Shown here: piece by piece, positions 17,294 through 26,272 of the stretch
How the letters are laid out: the number at the start of each line of letters is the position of its first letter
Position numbering within the stretch: the stretch's first letter is position 1
Assembly: GCA_024231975.1 (NCBI GenBank)
Contig: JAAEQB010000057.1
Location: 112,775-176,774 of the forward strand
DNA from: Allobosea sp.
GTDB lineage: Bacteria; Pseudomonadota; Alphaproteobacteria; Rhizobiales; Beijerinckiaceae
DNA: 64,000 bases
Direction: 5' to 3'
The notes under the pieces: generated by a model
Database searches by the model: none
The model's input: the letters and a program-made list of their open reading frames with translations, nothing else
Told to the model about the DNA's origin: nothing
Position numbers and translations under genes: made by a program

Positions 17294-18880
17294 ATGACGA
17301 GATTGTCGAAGTTGGCTGTGCTGTTCTGTGCCTGGATCGCCAGCCACACTCTGGCCCACGCGCAGAACGCGGCAAGCCAGGTGACCGTTCTCCGAGCGGC
17401 TGAGGCCGAGCGCTACGACCCGCAGAAAATCGTCAGTCGGCCAATGAACGAGGTTATGTTCCTCCTGGCGGACACCCTGCTCGCGCTCGATTACGACCAG
17501 AAGACGATCAAGCCCCTGCTGGCCAGATCCTGGTCCGTCTCCGCCGACGGCCTGACCTATCGCTTCGCCCTCCGCGACGACGTCCGCTACTGCGACGGGC
17601 GTCCGATGAAGGCGGAGGACGTCGTCTATTCGCTGAAACGCTGGATCGCGCCTGAAACGCGCGCTCCGCTGGCCAACCAGGCGGGCAGCGTCAAGGATAT
17701 CCGCGCCGAGGACGAGACCACGGTGGTCTACGAACTCGCAGAGCCCTATTCGGAGCTGCTCATCAACCTGACGCAGGTTTCGTCGTCGATCGTCGATCGC
17801 AACGAAGTCGAGAAGCTCGGCCCGGATTTCGGGGTCAAGCATTTCAACGGGACGGGACCGTATTGCTGGGTGCGGTGGCTGCCGCGCAACGAGATGGTCC
17901 TCAAGCGGAACCAGGCCTATGTGTGGGGGCCTGATTTCTACCAGAATCGCGGGCCCGCCCAGGTCGAGCAGCTCGTGCTGAAGCAGGTGCCGGACGAAGG
18001 CACCCGGATGGCCGCTATGATGGCGGGCCAGGCCGACCTCACGCAATATGTGCCGCGCTGGTCGATCTCCCGCTTCGAGGGCGCGCGACAGTTCACGGTC
18101 GCGCGGCCGCAAGCCTATTTTTCCCTGCTGTATCTGGGCTTCAAGACGGATCGCCCGCTCGTTTCCGACGTCCGGGTCCGCAAGGCCATGAACCTGGCGC
18201 TGAACCGCGACGAGCTCGCGCGCTCGGTCTTCTTCGGCCGCGCGGAGCCCGCCTCCGCCTATATCCACCCGCAGGCCACCGACTACAACGCCGAGTTGGC
18301 GACGATCCTGCCGAAATTCGATCTCGCGCAGGCCAATGCGCTGCTCGACTCCGCCGGCTGGATACGAGGCGCCGATGGCTTTCGCGTCAAGGACGGCGTC
18401 AGGTTGGCCCCGGTCGTGGTCATTCCGGCGCCCATCCTCGCCGATGCGGCGCAGGCCATCCAGGGCTCCCTGCGCCAGATCGGAGTCGACGTCAGGCTCG
18501 AGCTTCTGGATGGCGCAGTGTTCTTCCAGCGCGCCAGCCAGCAGGATTTCGAGATGTATGGCCTGCAGCAACCCTATCTGACAGCTGGGATGATGATGGC
18601 GGACAATTTTTCGTCGAAGGCGATTCCGGCGCCCAATCGGATGAACTGGCGTAACGCGGAGTTTGACGCATTGCTGCGCTCAGGGCGTTCAGCCACCGAC
18701 GCCGCCAATCGCTCGGAAGCGTTCAAGCAGGCGCAACTGATCGCGCATCGCGATTTCGTCTGGATGCCGCTGGTTCACGACCAGGCTTACATGGTCATAG
18801 GCTCCCGGCTAACTCCGATGAAGGCGCATGGAAACCAGGCCGTCACGTTGTATAAGGGCCTAGATATGCGTTTGAAGTAG
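17294..18880 (+). CDS. ABC transporter substrate-binding protein, family 5
   Basis: A 528-residue periplasmic binding protein. The start at 17294 is set by a strong GGGAGGAA at 17283-17290 and gives a clean signal peptide (MTRLSKLAVLFCAWIASHTL, then AHA before QNAAS). The mature part has the SBP family 5 marks SWSVSADGLTYRFALRDDVR and SDVRVRKAMNLALNRDELAR. It completes the second importer. Sequence is distant from the two binding proteins of the first cluster. Confidence 0.9.
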   Translation: MTRLSKLAVLFCAWIASHTLAHAQNAASQVTVLRAAEAERYDPQKIVSRPMNEVMFLLADTLLALDYDQKTIKPLLARSWSVSADGLTYRFALRDDVRYCDGRPMKAEDVVYSLKRWIAPETRAPLANQAGSVKDIRAEDETTVVYELAEPYSELLINLTQVSSSIVDRNEVEKLGPDFGVKHFNGTGPYCWVRWLPRNEMVLKRNQAYVWGPDFYQNRGPAQVEQLVLKQVPDEGTRMAAMMAGQADLTQYVPRWSISRFEGARQFTVARPQAYFSLLYLGFKTDRPLVSDVRVRKAMNLALNRDELARSVFFGRAEPASAYIHPQATDYNAELATILPKFDLAQANALLDSAGWIRGADGFRVKDGVRLAPVVVIPAPILADAAQAIQGSLRQIGVDVRLELLDGAVFFQRASQQDFEMYGLQQPYLTAGMMMADNFSSKAIPAPNRMNWRNAEFDALLRSGRSATDAANRSEAFKQAQLIAHRDFVWMPLVHDQAYMVIGSRLTPMKAHGNQAVTLYKGLDMRLK

Positions 18881-18951
18881 ACGCATCGGTGTGAATATTT
18901 CCTGTAGACAGACAAATTACTTGAAAAAACTTGAATAAGGAGGATCGAGCG

Positions 18952-20106
18952 ATGGTCCGACGTATCTTTAATCCCGAGAGAGTTATCTCGATAGAGGGAC
19001 ACTGCGACCGAAGATATTCGGCCGTCAAAGACGCATTCTATGCCAACTTCATTGAGCGCGGCGAAGTCGGCGCCTCAGTATCAGTGACGATCGCCGGAGA
19101 AACCGTCGTCGACCTCTGGGGCGGAAACGTCGACGCGGCACAGGTGAAGCCTTGGGAAAAAGACACGATCTGTTGCGTCCAATCGGTCTCCAAGGAAATC
19201 ACCGCAGTCGCGTTCCATATGGCAGTCGACAGAGGGTTGATCGACGTCGATCAACTGGTCACCCGATACTGGCCGGAGTACGGACAGAAGGGAAAGGAGG
19301 AGACCAAAGTCCGATGGTTGCTGGACCATCGCTGCGGCATTCCAGTAGTCGAGCGCGCGACCCCGGGCATGGCCTATGACTGGAACCGCATGGCGGACGG
19401 ACTCGCTGCGACCACGCCGCTTTGGGAGCCCGGAACGACGCCTTGCTATCATTCCGCCAATTACGGCTTCATCATCGGCGAAGTTCTGCGACGTGTGACG
19501 AGCAAATCCGTTGGCCAGTTTGTCCGCGAAGAAATAGCTGAACCGCTGGGTATCGATTGCGCTATCGGTCTAAACGACAATGAGAATGCTCGTGTGGCTA
19601 CTTTCCTTGATAAGGAGGACCATGCGTCACAGCACTGGATCGATGAGGGTCAGAATATATTCGCAAAGAGCTGGAAAATATTCTGGGATGACGAGGATTT
19701 CAACAGCCAAGATTGGCGTCGGGCCGAGATCCCTTCGGTAAATGCTCATACGAATGCACGGGCGCTGGCGCGCCTCTGCGGCGCACTGGCTTGCAGCGGC
19801 ACAATTGGCGGAGTTTCACTGCTATCCCAGCGCACGCTCGATCGTGCTTCTGAAGTGCAGTGGTCCGGAAAGGACGTGCAGGACCGCTTGTTGTCTCTTT
19901 CACTCGGATTCCTCATGCCAACAGCCAACTCGGTGAGTACGGGACCGCGGAGCCTCGGCATGTCGGGCGCCGGCGGTGCGACGGCATTTGCCGATCCGGA
20001 CCACAAAATTGGTTTCGGCTATGTGATGAACGCCATGGACCCTGCCCCGGCGAACCGGCCGCGCCCCCTGGCTCTCATTGCCGCACTAAACGCGTGCCTC
20101 GCTTAA
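18952..20106 (+). CDS. Beta-lactamase-fold serine hydrolase (esterase EstB-like)
   Basis: A 384-residue class C beta-lactamase-related hydrolase. The start at 18952 is set by AAGGAGG at 18937-18943; a TTG further upstream overlaps this ribosome binding site. The S-x-x-K catalytic motif is S78-V-S-K81 and the Tyr motif is in PCYHSANYGFIIGEVLRRV. The third motif, usually His/Lys-x-Gly, appears as SGAGGATAFADP. No signal peptide is evident, so it should act in the cytoplasm, as an esterase, amidase or D-amino-acid peptidase. It lies 71 bases after the binding-protein gene and may act on the imported compound. Confidence 0.85.
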   Translation: MVRRIFNPERVISIEGHCDRRYSAVKDAFYANFIERGEVGASVSVTIAGETVVDLWGGNVDAAQVKPWEKDTICCVQSVSKEITAVAFHMAVDRGLIDVDQLVTRYWPEYGQKGKEETKVRWLLDHRCGIPVVERATPGMAYDWNRMADGLAATTPLWEPGTTPCYHSANYGFIIGEVLRRVTSKSVGQFVREEIAEPLGIDCAIGLNDNENARVATFLDKEDHASQHWIDEGQNIFAKSWKIFWDDEDFNSQDWRRAEIPSVNAHTNARALARLCGALACSGTIGGVSLLSQRTLDRASEVQWSGKDVQDRLLSLSLGFLMPTANSVSTGPRSLGMSGAGGATAFADPDHKIGFGYVMNAMDPAPANRPRPLALIAALNACLA

Positions 20107-20146
20107 CGCGCCTGTAGGTGAACCACGATTCGATCGGGAGGAATGC

Positions 20147-21466
20147 ATGAGAAAATCATCTTCGGCCACTATCGGGGCATGCCTATGGCTCAGCCTGGCC
20201 GCGACAGGCGCTGCTTCTCAGGAGAATAAGACGTATTTCGCACTCGGACCGGCACGTGCGGTCTACGCTACTCCTGCAGCGCCGACCAAAATCGCCTTTC
20301 TCGTCATCCATCGCACAGCCGACTACACCACGCACGTCGCCTGCCAGGAACTGCCGAAGCGCGGCTTTGCAGCGCTCTGCATGAGCACGCGTTTCACGAA
20401 CAATGAATTCCAAGTGGATTGGGACCGTATCGCACTCGATGTGAAGGCGGGAGTCGAGTTTCTGAGGAAACAAGCCGGGATTGAAAAAGTCATCCTGTTC
20501 GGTCATAGCGGCGGAGGACCGACCACAAGTTTCTTCCAGGCTGTCGCGGAAAACGGACTCGCGTTCTGTCAAGATCCGAAGAAGATTCTTCCTTGCCGCG
20601 ATGACTTGACCAATCTGCCCAAAGCGGATGCGCTTGTGCTCGCTGACGCACATCCAGGGGTGCCGGTCATCCTGCTGCGCAGCCTGAACGGCTCGGTGAT
20701 CAACGAAACGCCCGGCCGGTTCGACCCCGCGCTCGATCCGTATAATCCCGCCAATGGATACAGCCCCGCGGGATCATCTTCTTATCCGGAGGCCTTTCAG
20801 AAGCGCTATTTCGCCGCTCAATCGAACCGCATGAATGCGCTAATCGAGGCCGCGCAGTCGCGGGTCAAGGCCATTCGGGAAGCGCGTATTCCATATCCGG
20901 ACAACGACCTTCTTGCGATTCCGCATGGTGGGAATCCCGGTGCAGGCCCGGGCGGCGCATCCCAGCTCCACAGCCTCGACACATCCATCGCGCTACGCAA
21001 AACTCGCGAGCCGCAGAAGCTGCTGCGCAACGATGGTTCGATCGCAAAGCAGATTGTCTCTTCCGTCAGTCCTCCTGAACTTGAGACGAAGGACTCGACG
21101 ACGCGATTCAATACTGGGACGAAGATCCTGTCATTGCAGTCCTTCTTGAGCACACAGGCTGTCCGTTCCAGCAATTCACTAGACGGCATCGATCACTGCA
21201 GCAGCAATAACTCGACAGTTTGCGCCGTTCGTTCGATCCATGTGCCGCTGCTGGTAATGGGCATGGGTGGGTATCTCTTCATTCGCGATTCTGAGGAGGA
21301 ATACGAAAACGCCGCCAGCACCGACAAGGATCTAATCTTCATTGAAGGTGCAACACATGGTTTCACACCATGTATCACATGTTCGCCAAACGCGGCAGCC
21401 TATAGTAATAGTTTGCGCAATATGTTCGATTATGTAAAAAAATGGGTGGATGAGCGAAAATTCTAA
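20147..21466 (+). CDS. Secreted alpha/beta hydrolase-like protein
   Basis: A 439-residue protein with a signal peptide (MRKSSSATIGACLWLSLAAT, then GAASQ) and an alpha/beta-hydrolase core: IAFLVIHRTADY near the first strands, and the nucleophile elbow FGHSGGG with Ser121. A late strand VPLLVMGMGGYLFI and the HGFTPC segment may carry the acid and the His. Downstream of Ser121 is a large insertion with several cysteines. GGGAGGA precedes the ATG. It follows the beta-lactamase-fold enzyme and a hairpin ends the run. Exact substrate unknown; export means it could process a compound before uptake by the adjacent importer. Confidence 0.75.
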   Translation: MRKSSSATIGACLWLSLAATGAASQENKTYFALGPARAVYATPAAPTKIAFLVIHRTADYTTHVACQELPKRGFAALCMSTRFTNNEFQVDWDRIALDVKAGVEFLRKQAGIEKVILFGHSGGGPTTSFFQAVAENGLAFCQDPKKILPCRDDLTNLPKADALVLADAHPGVPVILLRSLNGSVINETPGRFDPALDPYNPANGYSPAGSSSYPEAFQKRYFAAQSNRMNALIEAAQSRVKAIREARIPYPDNDLLAIPHGGNPGAGPGGASQLHSLDTSIALRKTREPQKLLRNDGSIAKQIVSSVSPPELETKDSTTRFNTGTKILSLQSFLSTQAVRSSNSLDGIDHCSSNNSTVCAVRSIHVPLLVMGMGGYLFIRDSEEEYENAASTDKDLIFIEGATHGFTPCITCSPNAAAYSNSLRNMFDYVKKWVDERKF

Positions 21467-21478
21467 AGGGGCGTTTTG

Positions 21479-21511
21479 AGTATGTGCGGCCTATAAAAAG
21501 CCGCACATACT
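21479..21511. terminator. Strong hairpin, probable terminator
   Basis: AGTATGTGCGGC (21479-21490) and GCCGCACATACT (21500-21511) are perfect inverted repeats around a 9-base A-rich loop, 13 bases after the alpha/beta hydrolase stop. A T-run is missing, so termination may be Rho-assisted. Confidence 0.6.
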
Positions 21512-21814
21512 GAACCCAACAGCGCGAGGCTGCCTCACATACGTGACGCTCGATGGCCGCAGAATGGATCGCTTCTCAAAGATAAGGCCCTTCGCACAGA
21601 GTTAGGTGACGGCATGCTGGCCGTACACTTGTGATCCGAGGTCTTCGGAGCGATCCTGTCATCGACTTATTGGAGAACTGAGAATCGTTTAGCTTTGGCG
21701 CCTGCCGGAACAAGGGCTGTCGGCGACGACCACATGCAACGAAGTCATGCTTGCAAGCCTAACAGCTTTGGCGAACTTCACGCTGTCGCCCCGGCCATTA
21801 TCCCTCTCGGCAAC
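21512..21814. other. Intergenic gap without a gene
   Basis: About 300 bases between the hairpin and the end of pcaB. No frame with a plausible start site and product was seen on either strand. Confidence 0.5.
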
Positions 21815-22954
21815 TCATCGTCTTTGTATCTTCAGCAACTCAACCAGCGCCGCGCTCTCGCCGATATCCGTGCCGACACCTGCCGCCGCGAGGTTGCGGG
21901 CGATTGCCGCCTCGTCGATCTCCAGCCCTTCCGCGACGGTCGCCATCGCTTCGGCCGCGCCGGCGGCGAGCAAGAAGAGCTCGGCCACGGCCGGGCCTTC
22001 CGCCTGCCAGCCGCCGAGCCCGCGTTCCTGCTCGGCCGGGAGGCCGGCGAGAATGCCGGCGACAAGGCCGGGCGCGCGCAAAGCGGCGGAAAGGGCGATC
22101 TGGCAGCCGGTCGGGTTGCGTTTGTGTGCCATGGCGGAGGAGCCGCCGCGGCCGGGGATGGCGGGCTCACACGCCTCGCCGATTCCGTTCTGGGCGAGCA
22201 GCGAGACATCGCGCGCCATCTTGCCGAGCGCGCCGACGACGATAGCCAGCGCCGTGGCGGTGCCAGCGATGCCGCCGCGGCGGGCGTGCCAAGGCGCGGC
22301 GTCCGGCAGATCGAGCGCCGCGGCGAGGCGGGCCGCCACGGCGCCGCCCTTTCCGCCGAGCCCCGCGCGGGTGCCGGCGCCGCCGCCGAATTGCAACCTG
22401 GCCGCATCTTCGCCTTCGCGTCGCAAGCGCTCCGCCGCATCCGCGATTCCGGCCCGCCATTGCGCGATGCGCAGGCCGAAGCCGATCGGCAGTGCATCCT
22501 GCAGCAGGGTGCGGCCTATGGACGGGGTCGCGGCATGGCGTTGCGCCAGCGCGGCCAGCGCCGTGGCGACGCGTCGGAGATCGCTGTCGAACAGGGTCGA
22601 TGCCGCTCGGATCTGGCAGGATAGCACTGTGTCGGCGACATCCTGGCTGGTCGCACCGTTGTGCAGAGCCCTGGCCGGCGCTTCGGGCAGGGCCGCACGC
22701 AGCCGCGCCACCAGCGGGATCGCGAGCGTGCCGGCGAGCGCCGCTTCCTCGGCGAGTTCGGCAGGATCGATGACGATCGTGGCGCAGAGCTTCGCAATCG
22801 CATCGGCCGCGTCGGCGCCGATCAGCCCTTCGGCCGCTTCGGCGCGGGCGAGCGCAGCCTCAAACGCCAGTGCATGCCGCATGGTCGCTGCATCGTCGAA
22901 GACGGCCAGCATTGCGTTGGTCGTCGCCGGCCGGCTTCTGAGCAGATGGCTCAC
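21815..22954 (-). CDS. pcaB: 3-carboxy-cis,cis-muconate cycloisomerase
   Basis: A 379-residue member of the fumarase/aspartase superfamily that lactonises beta-carboxymuconate to gamma-carboxymuconolactone, the second step of protocatechuate breakdown. The superfamily signature GSSAMAHKRNP is at residues 271-281; HNGATSQDVADTVL and GTRAGLGGKG are further conserved blocks. Length is usual for PcaB. It is the last gene of the pca run; its ATG overlaps the pcaJ stop by four bases. The identity rests on context as well as sequence, since adenylosuccinate lyases share the signature. Confidence 0.93.
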   Translation of the reverse strand: MSHLLRSRPATTNAMLAVFDDAATMRHALAFEAALARAEAAEGLIGADAADAIAKLCATIVIDPAELAEEAALAGTLAIPLVARLRAALPEAPARALHNGATSQDVADTVLSCQIRAASTLFDSDLRRVATALAALAQRHAATPSIGRTLLQDALPIGFGLRIAQWRAGIADAAERLRREGEDAARLQFGGGAGTRAGLGGKGGAVAARLAAALDLPDAAPWHARRGGIAGTATALAIVVGALGKMARDVSLLAQNGIGEACEPAIPGRGGSSAMAHKRNPTGCQIALSAALRAPGLVAGILAGLPAEQERGLGGWQAEGPAVAELFLLAAGAAEAMATVAEGLEIDEAAIARNLAAAGVGTDIGESAALVELLKIQRR

Positions 22955-23616
22955 GCAGCCTTCTCGGTGAGTGCCGTAGCTACCGCGAATGGCGCGCCGG
23001 TCTTGGCCCTGACCTCGTCGAGGCTGACGCCGGGCGCGAGCTCGATCAGGGTCAAGCCACCGCCATTGGCCTTGTCGCAGGTCATCACGCAGAGATCGGT
23101 GATGATCATGTCGACGACGCCCGCGCCGGTCAGCGGCAGCGAGCAGCGCTCCAGCACCTTGGATTCGCCCGCCTTGTTGGCGTGCTCCATCACGACGATG
23201 ACCTTCTTGACGCCGGCGACGAGGTCCATCGCGCCGCCCATGCCCTTCACCATCTTGCCGGGGATGGTCCAGTTGGCGATGTCGCCATTCGCAGCTACTT
23301 CCATGGCGCCGAGGATGGTGAGATCGATATGGCCGCCACGGATCATCGCGAAGGAGTCGGCCGAGGAGAAGAAGCTCGAGCTCGGCAGGGTGGTGATGGT
23401 CTGCTTGCCGGCATTGATCAGGTCCGGGTCGGCCTCGCCCTCGTAGGGGAAGGGACCGATGCCGAGCAGGCCGTTCTCCGATTGCAGCGTGACGTTCACG
23501 CCCTCGGGGATGTAATTCGCCACCAGCGTCGGGATGCCGATGCCGAGATTGACGTAGAACCCGTCCTGCAATTCCTTGGCGGCGCGGGCGGCGATCTCTT
23601 CGCGGGTCCAGGCCAT
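22951..23616 (-). CDS. pcaJ: 3-oxoadipate CoA-transferase subunit B
   Basis: A 221-residue beta subunit of the succinyl-CoA:3-oxoadipate CoA-transferase, which activates beta-ketoadipate. Family I CoA-transferase marks are YVNLGIGIPTLVANYI and SENGLLGIG, where Glu is the catalytic residue that carries CoA, and GGHIDLTILGAMEV. Start and stop overlap pcaB and pcaI, so the three are translationally coupled. Confidence 0.95.
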   Translation of the reverse strand: MAWTREEIAARAAKELQDGFYVNLGIGIPTLVANYIPEGVNVTLQSENGLLGIGPFPYEGEADPDLINAGKQTITTLPSSSFFSSADSFAMIRGGHIDLTILGAMEVAANGDIANWTIPGKMVKGMGGAMDLVAGVKKVIVVMEHANKAGESKVLERCSLPLTGAGVVDMIITDLCVMTCDKANGGGLTLIELAPGVSLDEVRAKTGAPFAVATALTEKAA

Positions 23617-24326
23617 CAGGCTGCCTCCCTCTTGCGCTCGGTCAGCTTCTCGATGCGCTTCTCGTTGATCGTGCTTTTGATGACGCGGTCGACATAGATG
23701 CCGGGGGTGTGGATCGCCTCCGGATCGAGCGAGCCAACCGGGACGATCTCCTCGACCTCGGCCACCGTCACCTTGCCGGCGGTCGCCATGTTAGGATTGA
23801 AGTTCCGCGCCGTCTTCCGATAGACGAGGTTGCCGGCCGTGTCGGCCTTCCAGGCCTTGACGATGGCGAGATCGGCCTTGAGCCAGGTCTCGCGGACATA
23901 GAGCGCGCCCTCGAACTCCTCGACCGGCTTGCCCTCGGCGACGACGGTGCCGACGCCGGTCTTGGTGTAGAAGGCCGGGATGCCGGCGCCGCCCGCGCGG
24001 ATGCGCTCGGCCAGCGTGCCTTGCGGGTTGAGCTCCAGCTCCAGCTCGCCGGAGAGATATTGCTGCTCGAACAGCTTGTTCTCGCCGACATAGGACGCGA
24101 TCATCTTCTTGATCTGCCGCGTCTCGAGCAGCATCCAAAGCCCGAATCCGTCCGCACCGGCATTGTTCGAGATGACGGTCAGATCCTTGACGCCGGAATC
24201 GCGGATCTCGGGGATCAGGCTCTCGGGGTTGCCGGACAGGCCGAAGCCGCCGGACATGATCGTCATGCCGTCGAAGAGCAGGCCATCGAGCGCCGCCTTC
24301 GAGCTGTCATAGATCTTGTTCGCCAT
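23616..24326 (-). CDS. pcaI: 3-oxoadipate CoA-transferase subunit A
   Basis: A 236-residue alpha subunit partner of PcaJ. The glycine-rich IMSGGFGLSGNPESLI, the segment SNNAGADGFGLWMLLE and PAFYTKTGVGTVVAEGKPVEEF are typical of this subunit. Its stop overlaps the pcaJ start (TGATG). Length is usual for the family. Confidence 0.95.
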   Translation of the reverse strand: MANKIYDSSKAALDGLLFDGMTIMSGGFGLSGNPESLIPEIRDSGVKDLTVISNNAGADGFGLWMLLETRQIKKMIASYVGENKLFEQQYLSGELELELNPQGTLAERIRAGGAGIPAFYTKTGVGTVVAEGKPVEEFEGALYVRETWLKADLAIVKAWKADTAGNLVYRKTARNFNPNMATAGKVTVAEVEEIVPVGSLDPEAIHTPGIYVDRVIKSTINEKRIEKLTERKREAA

Positions 24327-24379
24327 CCAATCCCTCGTCTTTGTGGTCGGCCGATCCTAGAGCAGATCGCCCTGTCCTG

Positions 24380-25588
24380 TCAGACCCGTTCCAGCGCAAT
24401 CGCGATGCCCTGCCCTACGCCGATGCACATGGTGGCGAGCGCGCGTCTCTTGCCGGTCAGCGACAATTCGAGCGCAGCCGTGCCGGCGATGCGGGCGCCG
24501 GACATGCCGAGCGGGTGCCCAAGCGCGATGGCGCCGCCATTCGGGTTCACGAAATCCGCATCCTCCCGAATGCCGAGATCGCGCAACACCGCGATTCCCT
24601 GCGAGGCGAAGGCCTCGTTGAGCTCGACGATATCGAAATCCGTCGGCTTCAGGCCGAGACGCTCGCAGAGCTTGCGGGTCGCCGGGATCGGGCCGAGACC
24701 CATCACACGGGGCGCGACGCCGGCCGCAGCGCCGCCGAGGACCCGCGCCAGCGGGGTCAGCCCATATTTCGCCGCCGCCTTCTCGGACGCGAGGATCAGC
24801 GCCGCCGCGCCGTCGTTGACGCCCGAGGCATTGCCGGCGGTGACGGTGCCGCCTTCCTTCTTGAACGGCGTCGGCAGCTTCGCCAGCTTCTCCAGCGTGG
24901 TGTCGCCGCGCGGATGCTCGTCGATCTCGACGACGACCGGGTCGCCTTTCCGCTGCGGGATCGCGACCGGCACGATCTCCTTCGCCAGCCGGCCGTTGCC
25001 CTGAGCGGCGACTGCCTTCTGCTGCGAGCGCAGGGCGAAGACGTCTTGATCGGCGCGATTGATCTGGCAATCGGCAGCGACGTTCTCGCCGGTCTCCGGC
25101 ATGGAATCGACGCCGTACTGCTTTTTCATTAGCGGGTTGATGAAGCGCCAGCCGATGGTGGTGTCGTGGATCTCGGCGTGGCGCGAGAAGGCGCTCTCGG
25201 CCTTGGGCAGCACGAACGGCGCCCGCGACATGCTCTCGACGCCGCCGGCGATCATCAGTTCGGCCTCGCCGGCTCGGATCGCGCGGGCGGCCGCGATGAC
25301 GGCGTCCATGCCCGAGCCACACAGCCGGTTGATCGTCGTGCCCGGCACCTCCTTCGGCAGGCCGGCCAGCAGCAGCGACATGCGCGCGACGTTGCGGTTG
25401 TCCTCGCCCGCCTGATTGGCGCAGCCGAAGATGACGTCGTCGACGGCGTCGAAATCGACGCCCGTGTGCCGCTCGATCAGCGCCTTCAGCGGCACGGCGC
25501 CGAGATCGTCGGGCCGCACGGCCGAGAGCGAGCCGCCGAACCGGCCGATCGACGTGCGGAGATAGGCACAGATGAAGGCTTCACTCAT
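24380..25588 (-). CDS. pcaF: 3-oxoadipyl-CoA thiolase
   Basis: A 402-residue thiolase that cleaves beta-ketoadipyl-CoA to succinyl-CoA and acetyl-CoA, the last step of the pathway. The start is placed at the ATG at 25588 (MSEAFICAYLRTSIGRFGG), which aligns with normal thiolase starts; 11 further codons upstream are open. Acyl-enzyme Cys90 is in NRLCGSGMDA; NEAFASQG, GGAIALGHPLGMSGAR and the C-terminal CIGVGQG complete the active site. Confidence 0.95.
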   Translation of the reverse strand: MSEAFICAYLRTSIGRFGGSLSAVRPDDLGAVPLKALIERHTGVDFDAVDDVIFGCANQAGEDNRNVARMSLLLAGLPKEVPGTTINRLCGSGMDAVIAAARAIRAGEAELMIAGGVESMSRAPFVLPKAESAFSRHAEIHDTTIGWRFINPLMKKQYGVDSMPETGENVAADCQINRADQDVFALRSQQKAVAAQGNGRLAKEIVPVAIPQRKGDPVVVEIDEHPRGDTTLEKLAKLPTPFKKEGGTVTAGNASGVNDGAAALILASEKAAAKYGLTPLARVLGGAAAGVAPRVMGLGPIPATRKLCERLGLKPTDFDIVELNEAFASQGIAVLRDLGIREDADFVNPNGGAIALGHPLGMSGARIAGTAALELSLTGKRRALATMCIGVGQGIAIALERV

Positions 25589-25642
25589 GTCGTCGCTACT
25601 CTGCTTCCTGTCGGATCGCATACCGGCTGCGATATGCCGTCT

Positions 25643-26272
25643 TCAGATGTCGAAGAAAACCGTTTCGCCTTCGCCCTGCAGGCGGATGTCGAAAGTGTAG
25701 ACCGGCATGCCCGCCTCGTCCTCGCTGCGGGTCGCGATCAGCGTCGGGACGCGCACGCGGTGCTCGATGCGGGCGAGGATCGGGTCGGCGGCGTTGGCCG
25801 CTTCCTCGTCGCCGAAATAGAGCCGCGTGTGCAGGCCGATATTGATGCCGCGCGCCACGATCCAGACGGTGATGTGCGGCGCCATCGGCCGGCCGTCGAA
25901 ATAGGGCACGATGCCGGGCTTCACCGTCTCGAAGCGATAGACGCCGGTCGTGCCGTCGACGGGCTGGCGGAACCAGCCGGGGAAATGCGGATCGGCCTCG
26001 CCACGGCGCTCGCCCTGGCCGGGATAGAGGCCCTGGGCATCGGCCTGCCAGATCTCGATCAGCGCGTCCTTGATCGGCGTGCCCGAGCCGTCGAAGATGC
26101 GGCCGGTGACGGCGATGCGCTCGCCCTTCACCTCCGGCGCCAGCGGCTGCGAGCCGAGATCGTGCGGGTAGACGCCCCCGATGCCGGAGAAGTTCGGCGT
26201 GGCGCCGATATGGACATAGGGACCGGCCGTCTGCGACGGGCTTTCCCTGAGGCGGCGGAGCGATTGGACCAT
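25643..26272 (-). CDS. pcaG: Protocatechuate 3,4-dioxygenase alpha subunit
   Basis: A 209-residue alpha subunit of the ring-cleaving dioxygenase. It begins with a TAGPYVHIG block and shows the intradiol fold pattern (VTGRIFDGSGTPIKDALIEI, EIWQADAQG, HFPGWFRQPVDGTTGVYRFE, APHITVWIVARGI) but lacks the complete Tyr/Tyr/His/His iron set found in the beta subunit, as expected. It starts at the pcaH stop. Confidence 0.95.
   Translation of the reverse strand: MVQSLRRLRESPSQTAGPYVHIGATPNFSGIGGVYPHDLGSQPLAPEVKGERIAVTGRIFDGSGTPIKDALIEIWQADAQGLYPGQGERRGEADPHFPGWFRQPVDGTTGVYRFETVKPGIVPYFDGRPMAPHITVWIVARGINIGLHTRLYFGDEEAANAADPILARIEHRVRVPTLIATRSEDEAGMPVYTFDIRLQGEGETVFFDI

Noticed and set aside
15962..18571. 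Long open frame of 869 codons on the minus strand
   Set aside because: Lies antisense to the importer ATPase and binding-protein genes, which have clear motifs; long antisense frames are common in high-GC DNA because of codon bias.
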